Shown piece by piece: positions 8,359 to 16,245 of a stretch of DNA of 46,538 nucleotides. Origin of the DNA: a virus; the IMG/VR virus record IMGVR_UViG_3300030107_007521, positions 1 to 46,538 of that record; one strand, 5' to 3'. The notes below the pieces were generated by a model. It ran no database searches. It worked only from the letters and a program-made list of their open reading frames with translations, and had not been told where the DNA came from. The translations under genes and the position numbers were made by a program. Each line of letters starts with the position of its first letter. The first letter of the stretch is position 1.

Positions 8359-10365
8359 ATGGCCTCTAAAAGAAAATATACAAAGAAATCGGAATATTGG
8401 AATAAATTTGGTAAAGCTAGCTCTATTGAAGAAACTCTAGCTAATAATCCTTTGTTACAAAATAGCACGTATTCTCCTAGTATTGAGGGAGAACCATACA
8501 TTGGCTCAACCGCAAAAGCGTCCTATGTTAGAGGTGGAGGAGATCCTGCGGTAAGAACCCGCTCAAATAGAATTCATAGAGTTCCTCAAAGAGACCAATA
8601 CACGAATATCCGCGATGGGTTGCTGCCATATGATTATGCAGTTAGCGGCATTAATGTTAGAGAAGCTATCGAACTTTGTCAAAAAGCATATGCGAATGTG
8701 GCTATTTTTAGAAACGCTATTGATATTATGGCAGAATTTTCTAATGCAGAGCTGTTCTTAGATTCTGGAAGTAAAAGGTCGAGAGATTTTATTGAGGCTT
8801 GGTTTAGAAAAATTAAGATTTGGAAATTAAAAGATCAATATTTTCGCGAATATTATAGATCTGGTAATATTTTCTTTTATAAAATTGATGGCAAGTTTAA
8901 CACCGAAGACTATGTCAAGATGCTAAAAACCTATGGGTCAAATGGAACATCTTCAAATAAATTACCAATTCGTTATATTATGCTTAACCCTTTTGATGTT
9001 GTCGCAAGAAGAACTACTGGGTTTGAGACCACGGGAGTTTATGCGAAAGTTTTGAGTGAATATGAGATTGAAAGATTAAAAAATCCTAAAAATGATTATG
9101 ATCGTGAAGTTTACGAGTCTTTACCGCAAGATATGAAAGATAACTTTAGTAAGAACGGATATTTTCTTGATGGCGCAAAGCTAGAACTAGAGCCAGAAAG
9201 ATTAAGATATTCTTTTTATAAAAAGCAAGACTATGAGCCTTTTTCTGTGCCATTTGGATTTTCAGTTTTAAAAGATATTAATATGAAGCTTGAGTTTAAA
9301 AAAATTGACCAAGCTATTGTTAGAACTATTGAAAATGTTATTTTGTTAATCACAATGGGTAATGAGCCCACCAAGGGAGGCATCAATCATAACAATCTCG
9401 CAGCAATGCAAGAGCTATTTAGAAATGAAAGTGTCGGTCGAGTCTTAATATCTGATTATACGACTAAAGCTGAATTTTTAATTCCTGACATGAATAAAGT
9501 GTTAGGATATGAAAAATATAGAATTGTTAACGAAGATATTAAAGAAGGTCTACAAAATATAGTTGTTGGTAGTGAAAAATACAGTAATACAGCAGTAAAA
9601 GCAGAAATCTTCTTAGAAAGACTAAAGGAAGCCAGGGAAGCTTTTATCAATGATTTTCTACAACCTGAAATTAAGCAAGTGTGCAAAAATATGGGTTTCA
9701 AAAATTACCCAATTGTAAGATTTAAACAAGTCGACACCAAAGACGAGACTCAGCTGCAACGTGTGGCGACACGACTTATGGAGCTTGGTTTAATGACTCC
9801 GCAACAAGGCATGGATGTCATAAACAAAGGAGTATTTCCAAATTCAGAAGAAGTTGACAAAAGTCAAGAAAAATTCATCGACCAGCGTAAGCAGGGATAT
9901 TACAATCCGTTAATTGGTGGCGCACCCATGATGGATCTAGATGATGATTTAGGCAAGCCAGAAAAAAGTAAGCAGACTGTGCCAGGAACTCCTGGCCGAC
10001 CAAGCGGCACTACAGATATTCCACAAGAAATCGCGCGTTCAGAAATATCTGCTAAAAATATTACAAATGTTATTCATGCAAGTGAAAAACTAGAAACTTT
10101 TGGTAAGAAACAGGCAAGGAAACATTATAAGATCAAAAGACTATCAAAAACACAAAATGAAACAGTCAATGATTTATGTAAAAAAGTGATTATGGCTAGT
10201 GATATGGAAGATTGGGAAGATCAAATCACTAAATGTTTTGAAGACTCAAACTCTATACTCGGACTATCAACGATGGAAGAAGTCGAAAAGACTGCAGAAG
10301 AACATCACTTAACTGATTACAGTGCAGCATTGATTTATCATTCGAAAAATTTCTCAAACGAATAA
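8359..10365 (+). CDS. Portal protein
   Basis: The protein has 668 residues. It sits between terL and the capsid protease, the standard place for the portal. The central part (about residues 95-480) has the portal pattern of helices and strands: AIELCQKAYANVAIFRNAIDIMAEFSN without its ends, then a FREYYRSGNIFFYK hairpin, a MLNPFDV segment, and LKDINMKLEFKKIDQ near the clip region. The dodecameric ring forms the unique capsid vertex through which DNA passes and to which the adaptor binds. The C-terminal about 130 residues are charged and helical, with an acidic end. The leader has no Shine-Dalgarno sequence. Confidence 0.85.
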   Translation: MASKRKYTKKSEYWNKFGKASSIEETLANNPLLQNSTYSPSIEGEPYIGSTAKASYVRGGGDPAVRTRSNRIHRVPQRDQYTNIRDGLLPYDYAVSGINVREAIELCQKAYANVAIFRNAIDIMAEFSNAELFLDSGSKRSRDFIEAWFRKIKIWKLKDQYFREYYRSGNIFFYKIDGKFNTEDYVKMLKTYGSNGTSSNKLPIRYIMLNPFDVVARRTTGFETTGVYAKVLSEYEIERLKNPKNDYDREVYESLPQDMKDNFSKNGYFLDGAKLELEPERLRYSFYKKQDYEPFSVPFGFSVLKDINMKLEFKKIDQAIVRTIENVILLITMGNEPTKGGINHNNLAAMQELFRNESVGRVLISDYTTKAEFLIPDMNKVLGYEKYRIVNEDIKEGLQNIVVGSEKYSNTAVKAEIFLERLKEAREAFINDFLQPEIKQVCKNMGFKNYPIVRFKQVDTKDETQLQRVATRLMELGLMTPQQGMDVINKGVFPNSEEVDKSQEKFIDQRKQGYYNPLIGGAPMMDLDDDLGKPEKSKQTVPGTPGRPSGTTDIPQEIARSEISAKNITNVIHASEKLETFGKKQARKHYKIKRLSKTQNETVNDLCKKVIMASDMEDWEDQITKCFEDSNSILGLSTMEEVEKTAEEHHLTDYSAALIYHSKNFSNE

Positions 10366-10370
10366 AAACT

Positions 10371-10388
10371 GTGTAACACGTTAATAGG
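10371..10388 (+). promoter_or_regulatory. Weaker GTGTAA-type motif before capsid protease/scaffold
   Basis: GTGTAACACGTTAATAGG starts 36 bases before the ATG of the protease/scaffold gene. It is flanked by a 7-base inverted repeat (AAACTGT at 10366, ACAGTTT at 10394). The spacing matches the stronger GTGTAAT sites. It would drive the protease, scaffold, decoration and capsid genes up to the terminator at 13955. Confidence 0.4.
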
Positions 10389-10406
10389 TACTAACAGTTT
10401 ACGTAC

Positions 10407-12023
10407 ATGCATAAATACACAACAACATTCCTGCAGCCAATTATTGCATCGGCAGATATTGATCAAAACAACCTGCAGATTTCTCAAGCATCACTAGACA
10501 GTTTAAAAACATTAATGCCCGAGTCGATTGACTTGGACAAAAATATTGATTTAGTTGGTGTGGCATTCAATGCTGCTGTTGTTAACAAGTTTAACAGAAA
10601 TCATGATGGTATTGGTACTGATACAGCTTTAGCAGTCAAAGATTATTTCGTTCACAAGCCTACAAACATAGAACACAAAAAACAAAGAATTGTAGGCCAT
10701 ATTGTTTCTGCCGCTTTTTCTAGTTACGGAGATAACGAATTAGTTTCTGACGAAGAACTAAGAGAAACAAAAGATCCTTTTAACATTGCATTAGGTGCAG
10801 TAGTTTACAGAATGGTTGATAAAAAGTTTGCAGAGTTAATTAACCAGTCAGTTGATCCAGAAAGCCCATTACATAATCAAGTTTCTGCAAGTTGGGAGAT
10901 AGGATTTAATGACTATCAAATCGCTCTGGGAAGCGAAGATTTATCCGAAGCGGAAATAGTAACTGATGAAAAACAAATTAAAGAGCTAAGTCAGTATTTA
11001 AAAGCCGCAGAAGGTAATGGTACTATGAAGGATGGTACATTAGTACGAAGACTTGTAGTTGGCAATGTTTATCCTTTAGGAATAGGGTTTACCGCTAATC
11101 CAGCTGCCGAAGTAGAAGGCGTAGTTTTAACAGAAAATACTAGCGTTTCATTTAACGATAAAGATGATGCGTCTATTATTGCCCCAGAAAAAGCCGACAA
11201 AATATTAAAAAATATTTTAAATTTTAAAAATAAAATTTCACAAAGTGAAAAAAACACTGTAAAAAATCAACAAGAAAGTAATTCAAGCATTATGAATCCA
11301 GAACAACTCATCCAAGAGATTAAATCTGTGCTAGATGAAAAGCTTTCTTCTGAAAAAGTGTCTTCGGACAATTTCGCAGAAGAGTCTGTGGCTTCCATTT
11401 CTTCTATTGTGAATCAAGCGATTCGCGAAAAGAATGAAGAGTACAAAAGTAAACTCTCGAAGGCACAAGAAGAAAAAGCTCAAGTCGAGGCTCAGCAAAA
11501 AGAACTCACCGCATCAGTGGAGACTCTTAGCGAGAAGCTCCAAGCGGCCGAAGACAGAATTCGTCAATTCGAAGAAGATATCACCCGCCAGCAGGCAGTT
11601 GCTAGATTCGACGCTCGTATGGAAACAATCGAGCAGGGTTACGAATTAAACGAGGAAGACCTTAAGATTGTTGCATCTGAGGTAAAAGACCTAGAAGAGT
11701 CTGATGAAGCTTTTGCTTCTTATCAGGAAAAGCTTGGTGTTATCTTCGCTCATAAGAGTAAAGAATATATTCAAGTTCAGAAAGACAAATTTGACGCAGC
11801 TGTAGCTGAGGCAGTAGAAAAAAAGGTCTCTTCTTTAGAAGAGTCTAAAGCTTCTACTGACGAGCCAACTGCAGAAGTAAATTTAGAAGAAGTTTTAGAT
11901 GACGCTCAAGAGACAACTCCTGAGATTGCTAATACCAACGAAGCTTCCTCTGGAGAGGCGGAAACTCTGAAATCAAAGTTCCAATCCGCGTTTAGCAAAG
12001 AAAACATTAAAATAACCTACTAA
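10407..12023 (+). CDS. Prohead protease fused to scaffolding domain
   Basis: The protein has 538 residues. The N-terminal half looks like a prohead serine protease: a VKDYFVHKPTNIEHKK block with H90 and a following GHI (H98), and a QVSASWEIGF block with S160, the usual His/Ser pair order in these families. From residue about 296 onward the sequence is a long, charged, coiled-coil-rich domain (about 300-470) with an acidic tail, typical of internal scaffold that is digested during maturation. The C-terminal end KSKFQSAFSKENIKITY may bind capsid. Methionine 296 is a likely internal start for free scaffold (separate entry). Codon use changes at about this point, becoming richer in C- and G-ending codons. 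Confidence 0.75.
   Translation: MHKYTTTFLQPIIASADIDQNNLQISQASLDSLKTLMPESIDLDKNIDLVGVAFNAAVVNKFNRNHDGIGTDTALAVKDYFVHKPTNIEHKKQRIVGHIVSAAFSSYGDNELVSDEELRETKDPFNIALGAVVYRMVDKKFAELINQSVDPESPLHNQVSASWEIGFNDYQIALGSEDLSEAEIVTDEKQIKELSQYLKAAEGNGTMKDGTLVRRLVVGNVYPLGIGFTANPAAEVEGVVLTENTSVSFNDKDDASIIAPEKADKILKNILNFKNKISQSEKNTVKNQQESNSSIMNPEQLIQEIKSVLDEKLSSEKVSSDNFAEESVASISSIVNQAIREKNEEYKSKLSKAQEEKAQVEAQQKELTASVETLSEKLQAAEDRIRQFEEDITRQQAVARFDARMETIEQGYELNEEDLKIVASEVKDLEESDEAFASYQEKLGVIFAHKSKEYIQVQKDKFDAAVAEAVEKKVSSLEESKASTDEPTAEVNLEEVLDDAQETTPEIANTNEASSGEAETLKSKFQSAFSKENIKITY
11292..12023 (+). CDS. Probable nested scaffold protein from an internal in-frame start
   Basis: ATG at 11292 is in frame with the protease gene and begins MNPEQLIQEIKSVLDEKL, exactly at the junction between protease and scaffold domains. 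The 11 bases CAAGCATTATG here (11284-11294) recur exactly at the start of the next gene (12024-12034). Codon use shifts toward that of the capsid gene from this point. In lambda, the scaffold Nu3 is made the same way from inside protease gene C. The product would be 243 residues of coiled-coil scaffold. Only a weak AAGAAAG precedes it, so the call is inference. Confidence 0.45.
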   Translation: MNPEQLIQEIKSVLDEKLSSEKVSSDNFAEESVASISSIVNQAIREKNEEYKSKLSKAQEEKAQVEAQQKELTASVETLSEKLQAAEDRIRQFEEDITRQQAVARFDARMETIEQGYELNEEDLKIVASEVKDLEESDEAFASYQEKLGVIFAHKSKEYIQVQKDKFDAAVAEAVEKKVSSLEESKASTDEPTAEVNLEEVLDDAQETTPEIANTNEASSGEAETLKSKFQSAFSKENIKITY

Positions 12024-12031
12024 CAAGCATT

Positions 12032-12754
12032 ATGGCATATAGATTATTACCATTCAGACAATACGACGAAAACGACGTTATTAATCTGTTCGCCAATGAT
12101 ACGTCGGATGCTAAGCCGACTACCAATGGGAACGGAAGTGCAGGAGTTTTTGTTAGTATTAAAAGTGGTGGAGGAAACTTTAGCAAGGATCCTGTCACCT
12201 ACGTTGATCGTACGGAGCTTTCCGCTTCTTATGATCATGTTAAAAACCAATATCCTGAAGTTCAGCTAAAAGTGGAGGCCGCTTCGGTCGGTGCTAAAGC
12301 TGGTGAAGTTATTGGTGTTACATTGAAGCAAACACTTGAAAAAGACGAGAATGATGAGAAGCTTCTCTACAATCCCGTCAAAAGAGATGAGCTTCAAGCT
12401 GTGCTCTCTGGCCAGGCAGTGCCTATCGCCACGAGAGGTATTTTCACTTTAACAAGTGATGCATTTGACAATGACAACGACGGCACCGCATCTTGTGCTC
12501 CTGGTAGAGCGGCGATTATTTCTCCAGAATCAGCAGGCAAGTTAAGCGGCATAGCATTTTCCAGCCTTTATGGCGGAACTGCAGCTGGTGTTACAGAAAC
12601 AGGATTCGTGCATACTGCCCAAGGTGGAACCGAAGTTGATTATTCGCTTAATCACGTAGTAGGTACTTGGATCGGCTCGGGTCATAGAGACTCTGTTGGT
12701 CCTGTTACCGATGTCCATCGAGGCGCTTATGGCGTACTTAAACTTAACCTCTAA
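12032..12754 (+). CDS. Putative capsid decoration (head) protein
   Basis: The protein has 240 residues and is not recognised by sequence. It lies between the scaffold and the major capsid protein, where decoration or stabilising head proteins usually are. The N-terminus MAYRLLPFRQYDENDVINLF is followed by a flexible G/S/N-rich stretch (about 27-50) and a beta-rich remainder. Predicted secretion or membrane features are absent. It starts 8 bases after the scaffold stop, with CAAGCATT before the ATG instead of a Shine-Dalgarno sequence. Its codon use resembles that of the capsid gene, which suggests high expression. Confidence 0.5.
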   Translation: MAYRLLPFRQYDENDVINLFANDTSDAKPTTNGNGSAGVFVSIKSGGGNFSKDPVTYVDRTELSASYDHVKNQYPEVQLKVEAASVGAKAGEVIGVTLKQTLEKDENDEKLLYNPVKRDELQAVLSGQAVPIATRGIFTLTSDAFDNDNDGTASCAPGRAAIISPESAGKLSGIAFSSLYGGTAAGVTETGFVHTAQGGTEVDYSLNHVVGTWIGSGHRDSVGPVTDVHRGAYGVLKLNL

Positions 12755-12778
12755 TCTTAGAGAAAGGAAATAAATAAA

Positions 12779-13933
12779 ATGAATATTACCTTAAAAAGAA
12801 CAAATGAACAGCTTGAGCTAGTTCAGGCAATGGCCTCTAAGAACAGAGACGTCGCTTATGAAGCCCAGGTTGCTTTGGCTGAGTTTATCGGCCCAGTCAT
12901 TAATGAAGTTGTAAATAACGCTCCAACTTTGAGCAATATGTTTACGCCCCTTCAGTTTAATGCTGATGACAATCCAAGTATTCCTTTGGATGTTTATTAC
13001 GATGTAGCTGATGAAGATTACATTAATGTTTATAGCTCGCATGCCCCAGGTGGTCTTCCCACCAACCAGGTCACTCCTTCTCACAATGAAGTGAAGTTAG
13101 CCACTTACAAACTCGATACTGCAGTTTCTTTTGACAAGAAATATGCTTCTCGTTCGAGAATGGATGTAGTTAGCAAAACTTTTACTCGCGCTGCTCAAGA
13201 AATCCTTCTTAAGCAAGAGAGAACGTCTGGTAACTTATTGTTGGGCGCATTAGCAAACGCTTCTACCACGATTGATGGCGCTACCAAGAAACACACTATC
13301 GCCTGTAACCAGGCTGGCCGCTTCTTGTTAGACGATCTTAATGCTTTGTTAACCTTAGCCAAGAGAATTCGTCCTTCATTCGCTGGTGGTACTCCTGTGG
13401 CTGGTAGTGCTGGTATCACGGATCTTATCGTCTCTCCTGAGACTGTTGAGGATCTTCGTGAAATGGCCTACAACCCAATCAACTCTCGCGAGCAAGATGG
13501 CACAGCTGCCTCTGGCACTGCCCAGGGCCTTGCTGCTCCAGATTCAGTTCGTGCGGGTATGTTTACTAGCGCTGGCATTCCTGAGTTCTATGGCGTCAAT
13601 GTTATGGAAATTCACGAGCTTGGTCCAAACAAGAAATTCACTAAGATATTCGCCAGTTTGGCTGCTGCCGCCCAGATGGATGCCAACCCGAACAGTGCTA
13701 AGGCTGCATTTGATCATGCTGACGCTGATGACTTGGTTATCGGTATTGATCGTAGCCGCGATGCATTTGTTCGCGCAATCGCTGTTGATGCTGAGACTGG
13801 TTCTGAGTTCAGTTTAGTCGCTGATGATCAGTACAGTGTTCGTCAGCAGAAGATTGGCTACTACGGTTCTATCGAAGAAGGCCGTGTGGTTCTCGATGAT
13901 AGAGCTATTGTTGGTGTCGCAGTTGATCTGTAA
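12779..13933 (+). CDS. Major capsid protein (HK97-fold)
   Basis: The protein has 384 residues. Its position after the protease/scaffold and putative decoration genes, its codon bias toward C/G-ending codons, its strong ribosome site (AAAGGA at 12763, 10 bases before the ATG) and the terminator that follows all indicate the most highly expressed structural gene. The sequence fits an HK97-type capsid: a helical N-arm, a spine-helix region around residues 130-150 (MDVVSKTFTRAAQEILLKQE), a P/A domain with IVSPETVEDLREMAYNP (about 222-238), and a FYGVNVMEIHELG segment typical of the late part of these proteins. I saw no long cleaved propeptide, consistent with a separate scaffold. Confidence 0.88.
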   Translation: MNITLKRTNEQLELVQAMASKNRDVAYEAQVALAEFIGPVINEVVNNAPTLSNMFTPLQFNADDNPSIPLDVYYDVADEDYINVYSSHAPGGLPTNQVTPSHNEVKLATYKLDTAVSFDKKYASRSRMDVVSKTFTRAAQEILLKQERTSGNLLLGALANASTTIDGATKKHTIACNQAGRFLLDDLNALLTLAKRIRPSFAGGTPVAGSAGITDLIVSPETVEDLREMAYNPINSREQDGTAASGTAQGLAAPDSVRAGMFTSAGIPEFYGVNVMEIHELGPNKKFTKIFASLAAAAQMDANPNSAKAAFDHADADDLVIGIDRSRDAFVRAIAVDAETGSEFSLVADDQYSVRQQKIGYYGSIEEGRVVLDDRAIVGVAVDL

Positions 13934-13954
13934 TACACACAATTATAAAGCATT

Positions 13955-13982
13955 AACCCGTCCCATTTGGGGCGGGTTTTTT
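13955..13982 (+). terminator. Rho-independent terminator after the capsid gene
   Basis: The stem AACCCGTCCC pairs with GGGGCGGGTT across a four-base loop (ATTT), with one G-T wobble. The stem's last bases run into a six-T tract. It lies 22 bases after the capsid stop and is the only classical plus-strand terminator I found in the window. Confidence 0.93.
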
Positions 13983-14004
13983 ATTTCTATTTATACTTTA
14001 AAAA

Positions 14005-14019
14005 GTGTAATAATATTAG
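14005..14019 (+). promoter_or_regulatory. Putative phage late promoter (GTGTAAT motif) after the capsid terminator
   Basis: GTGTAATAATATTAG begins 23 bases past the capsid terminator and 46 bases before the next ATG. An AAGGAAAT ribosome site follows at 14034. Termination followed at once by this motif is good evidence that it restarts transcription. Confidence 0.6.
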
Positions 14020-14050
14020 AATTAGATGGTGCAAGGAAATAATATAGATT

Positions 14051-14458
14051 ATGAAAAAAACTACTTCAAAAAGAAAAAGAGTCTCCAAAAAAACCGCTGC
14101 CAAAAAGAAATCTGAGTTAGATAAGCTTAGTTTAATGGATGGCAAATTAGAAATTGATAAAGTTAGAGAGCTTGAAGAACTTTTGGGCGTTGACCAAACA
14201 AATGTTTTTAAAACTAATGATTTAGATGTTTTTAAAGATGACTTGTCAGAGATGACTTTAACAGATATGCAAGCTTTAGCAGTTGAAGCTGGAGTTTTTC
14301 CTGCGGGAAATAGATCCGCTCTTAAACAAAAGCTATTAAAAGAATTTGTAAGTCAAACGAAAGGTCGACGATACGCCACGGGTGAACAAAAGCCTATAGT
14401 CGATCCAAGTGACCCTAAATTCGAACAGGTTAAAAAATTAATGTCCGAGGGATTCTGA
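14051..14458 (+). CDS. Small basic protein with SAP-like motif
   Basis: The protein has 135 residues. The first 20 are extremely lysine/arginine-rich. Residues about 73-108 (LSEMTLTDMQALAVEAG, then GNRSALKQKLLKEF) fit the two-helix SAP pattern, a nucleic-acid-binding motif. It lies between the capsid terminator and a putative adaptor, so it may be a head or neck protein that contacts packaged DNA; this is inference. Its stop overlaps the next start as TGATG. Confidence 0.6.
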   Translation: MKKTTSKRKRVSKKTAAKKKSELDKLSLMDGKLEIDKVRELEELLGVDQTNVFKTNDLDVFKDDLSEMTLTDMQALAVEAGVFPAGNRSALKQKLLKEFVSQTKGRRYATGEQKPIVDPSDPKFEQVKKLMSEGF

Positions 14459-14964
14459 TGAATGAATTTAAAGTATTAGCTAATAGTGTTTTTGTCAATG
14501 AATTTGACAGTGATACAGATATGGCTACTCTTAGTCAAATATCTGGATGGTTTGAAAATAACGTTGGAGAGCTAAATACTTTATTATTTACTTCTTTTAG
14601 TGGCTCTGGTATCGGAGCAACAGAGGAGATTAGAATTGTGCCCTCGGATAAATTTGGCTTTGAGGAAAGCGGAATATTTAAGCAGTTATATCTAAAACAT
14701 TTTTACCGCAAAAAAGCCAGAAATGTTTTGAAAGGCATAGATAGCAGTGTAGACTTTATCTCGTTACGCGAAGGTGATTCCATGATCACTCGCACCAATA
14801 AAAATGAAATAGCAAAGACATATCGAGGTTTAGCCAAAGATGCTGAGGAAGAGCTAGAAAAGCAAGTTTATGCTTATAATTACTATCAAGCTAAACCAAG
14901 GCAAGTCGCTGGAACTGATGTAAGGGTTGCGCCTGTAACAGGTGAACGCGAAGGTATAGTTTAG
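14458..14964 (+). CDS. Putative head-tail adaptor
   Basis: The protein has 168 residues with no family I can name firmly. It is coupled by TGATG to the SAP-like gene. The helix-rich first half (MATLSQISGWFENNVGELNTLLF without its ends) and its place directly after the capsid genes are what is expected of the adaptor that binds under the portal. Its TAG stop and the TAA of the convergent minus-strand gene share two bases at 14962-14963. No terminator separates the two transcripts. Confidence 0.45.
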   Translation: MNEFKVLANSVFVNEFDSDTDMATLSQISGWFENNVGELNTLLFTSFSGSGIGATEEIRIVPSDKFGFEESGIFKQLYLKHFYRKKARNVLKGIDSSVDFISLREGDSMITRTNKNEIAKTYRGLAKDAEEELEKQVYAYNYYQAKPRQVAGTDVRVAPVTGEREGIV

Positions 14965-16178
14965 ATATCGGCTCTGGCAACTCCACTGAACTTAAATCCA
15001 GTTATAGGGTTACATTCAAAAGTAAATGTAGCGCTTACTTCCATATTACTACCTATTGACTGTCCAAAATTTTGATTTTGTAGTCTAGCTTTAGTTATTT
15101 CTAATTCAATAGCTTTGTTTGATGGTTGACCATTACTGTCTAAACTACTAGTTGGATCCATGAAAGTTATTGTAAAGTCATAATTTTGATCTTCAGAAAA
15201 TACATTATTTACATTGCCATCTTTAATGTTATTGGCTGTAGCGGTAAAACTTACATTTCCTAAAGAAGGAAATATTGCCCTTCTATCATAAGCATACTTA
15301 GAACCAAAGCCAAAAAGCTCTGTTCTGTTAATTGGTACATCAATACTAATGTCTGTAATATGCATTTTATTCGAGCCAGATAAATTTATTCCACCAAGAT
15401 TGTTTTGTTTTAAAGACATTTGTACGTCACCAGGCCTTAGATAATGTATGTCTCCAGTATTTTGATGGCCCATTGAATTGAAATCCGCTCCCAATGAACT
15501 AGAAAAGTCTCCAGTTCTGAGTATATAGCCGAATGGATTTGTTGCAGGCTGTCCATCCTCTGGATTAACTGCAGGAATCAGTCCTGATCCAATCGTGCAC
15601 ACAGTACCATGAGCATCTTCAAAGCTTTGTGTGCCACTTGTTGTATCAAATTTTACGTTAGAAGCTAAATACTCAACAGATGCAGTCGGAACACTACCCA
15701 CAGAAGCTTGAATGGAATAGTTTGTAGGCACGCAATTACCAAATCCAAAAACACTTTGATTTGAAAAGTCAGTTACTAAATTAAAGTCTTGCTCTTGTTT
15801 TTCGCTAACTATTAAGAATAAATTTCTGTCTCCACTTGTATTTTGCTGTCCAGATAAAAATGCAGAATTTTCTCCAGATGGGCAAAAGCCTAGCATACCT
15901 TCGTTTCTGCCATCGCTTAACAAATAAGTGAAGCCCACAGATACGTCAGGTTGAACTACGGCTTTTCTGGTTATAAGAGAATCACCTCCAATTTGTTGTA
16001 TTTCTGTTCTTGCGACATTAAAGTTAAAAGAAGCGTTTTGTACTAAATTTATTTGTTTAAGTTTACTGGGCACATACTGATGATTTGGATTGCTAGTATG
16101 TGAACCAGTGTGAAGAGAGTATGCTGGAGTTGGCCCAGCCAATAATCCTACGTTTTGATATGCTATCCTGTTCCTCAT
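14961..16178 (-). CDS. Tail-tube-like protein, paralogue 3
   Basis: The protein has 405 residues and starts MRNRIAYQN. It shares with the neighbouring 409-residue protein the blocks NARTEIQQIGGD-like, PTNYSIQASVGSVPTASVEY (start of the second sheet), DISIDVPINRTELFGFGSKYAYDRR without its ends, and the closing ARLQNQNFGQSIGSN. It is more divergent than the 409-residue copy, for example IQQIGG in place of INQFGQ. It is the last gene of the minus-strand block and has its own promoter-like motif and a hairpin before it. It could be a second tube subunit or a minor tube/tip component; the sequence does not say which. Confidence 0.7.
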   Translation of the reverse strand: MRNRIAYQNVGLLAGPTPAYSLHTGSHTSNPNHQYVPSKLKQINLVQNASFNFNVARTEIQQIGGDSLITRKAVVQPDVSVGFTYLLSDGRNEGMLGFCPSGENSAFLSGQQNTSGDRNLFLIVSEKQEQDFNLVTDFSNQSVFGFGNCVPTNYSIQASVGSVPTASVEYLASNVKFDTTSGTQSFEDAHGTVCTIGSGLIPAVNPEDGQPATNPFGYILRTGDFSSSLGADFNSMGHQNTGDIHYLRPGDVQMSLKQNNLGGINLSGSNKMHITDISIDVPINRTELFGFGSKYAYDRRAIFPSLGNVSFTATANNIKDGNVNNVFSEDQNYDFTITFMDPTSSLDSNGQPSNKAIELEITKARLQNQNFGQSIGSNMEVSATFTFECNPITGFKFSGVARADI

Positions 16179-16179
16179 G

Positions 16180-16196
16180 CCTATATAAAATTACAC
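16180..16196 (-). promoter_or_regulatory. Putative late promoter (GTGTAAT motif) on the minus strand
   Basis: Read on the minus strand the sequence is GTGTAATTTTATATAGG, ending just before the ATG of the 405-residue tube paralogue (motif starts 18 bases upstream). The first bases of the motif form one arm of the hairpin at 16191-16220. Confidence 0.5.
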
Positions 16197-16220
16197 CACA
16201 ATCAAAAGACTGTGGTGTAA
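16191..16220 (-). terminator. Perfect 10-base hairpin between two tube genes, terminator or attenuator
   Basis: TTACACCACA and TGTGGTGTAA pair perfectly around a 10-base loop. On the minus strand the hairpin follows the 409-residue tube gene and is followed by ATTTTAT, so it could stop transcription weakly. It overlaps the GTGTAAT motif of the next gene, so termination and restart may be combined here. Confidence 0.45.
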
Positions 16221-16245
16221 AATATAACTTATATTTAATAGTGTT

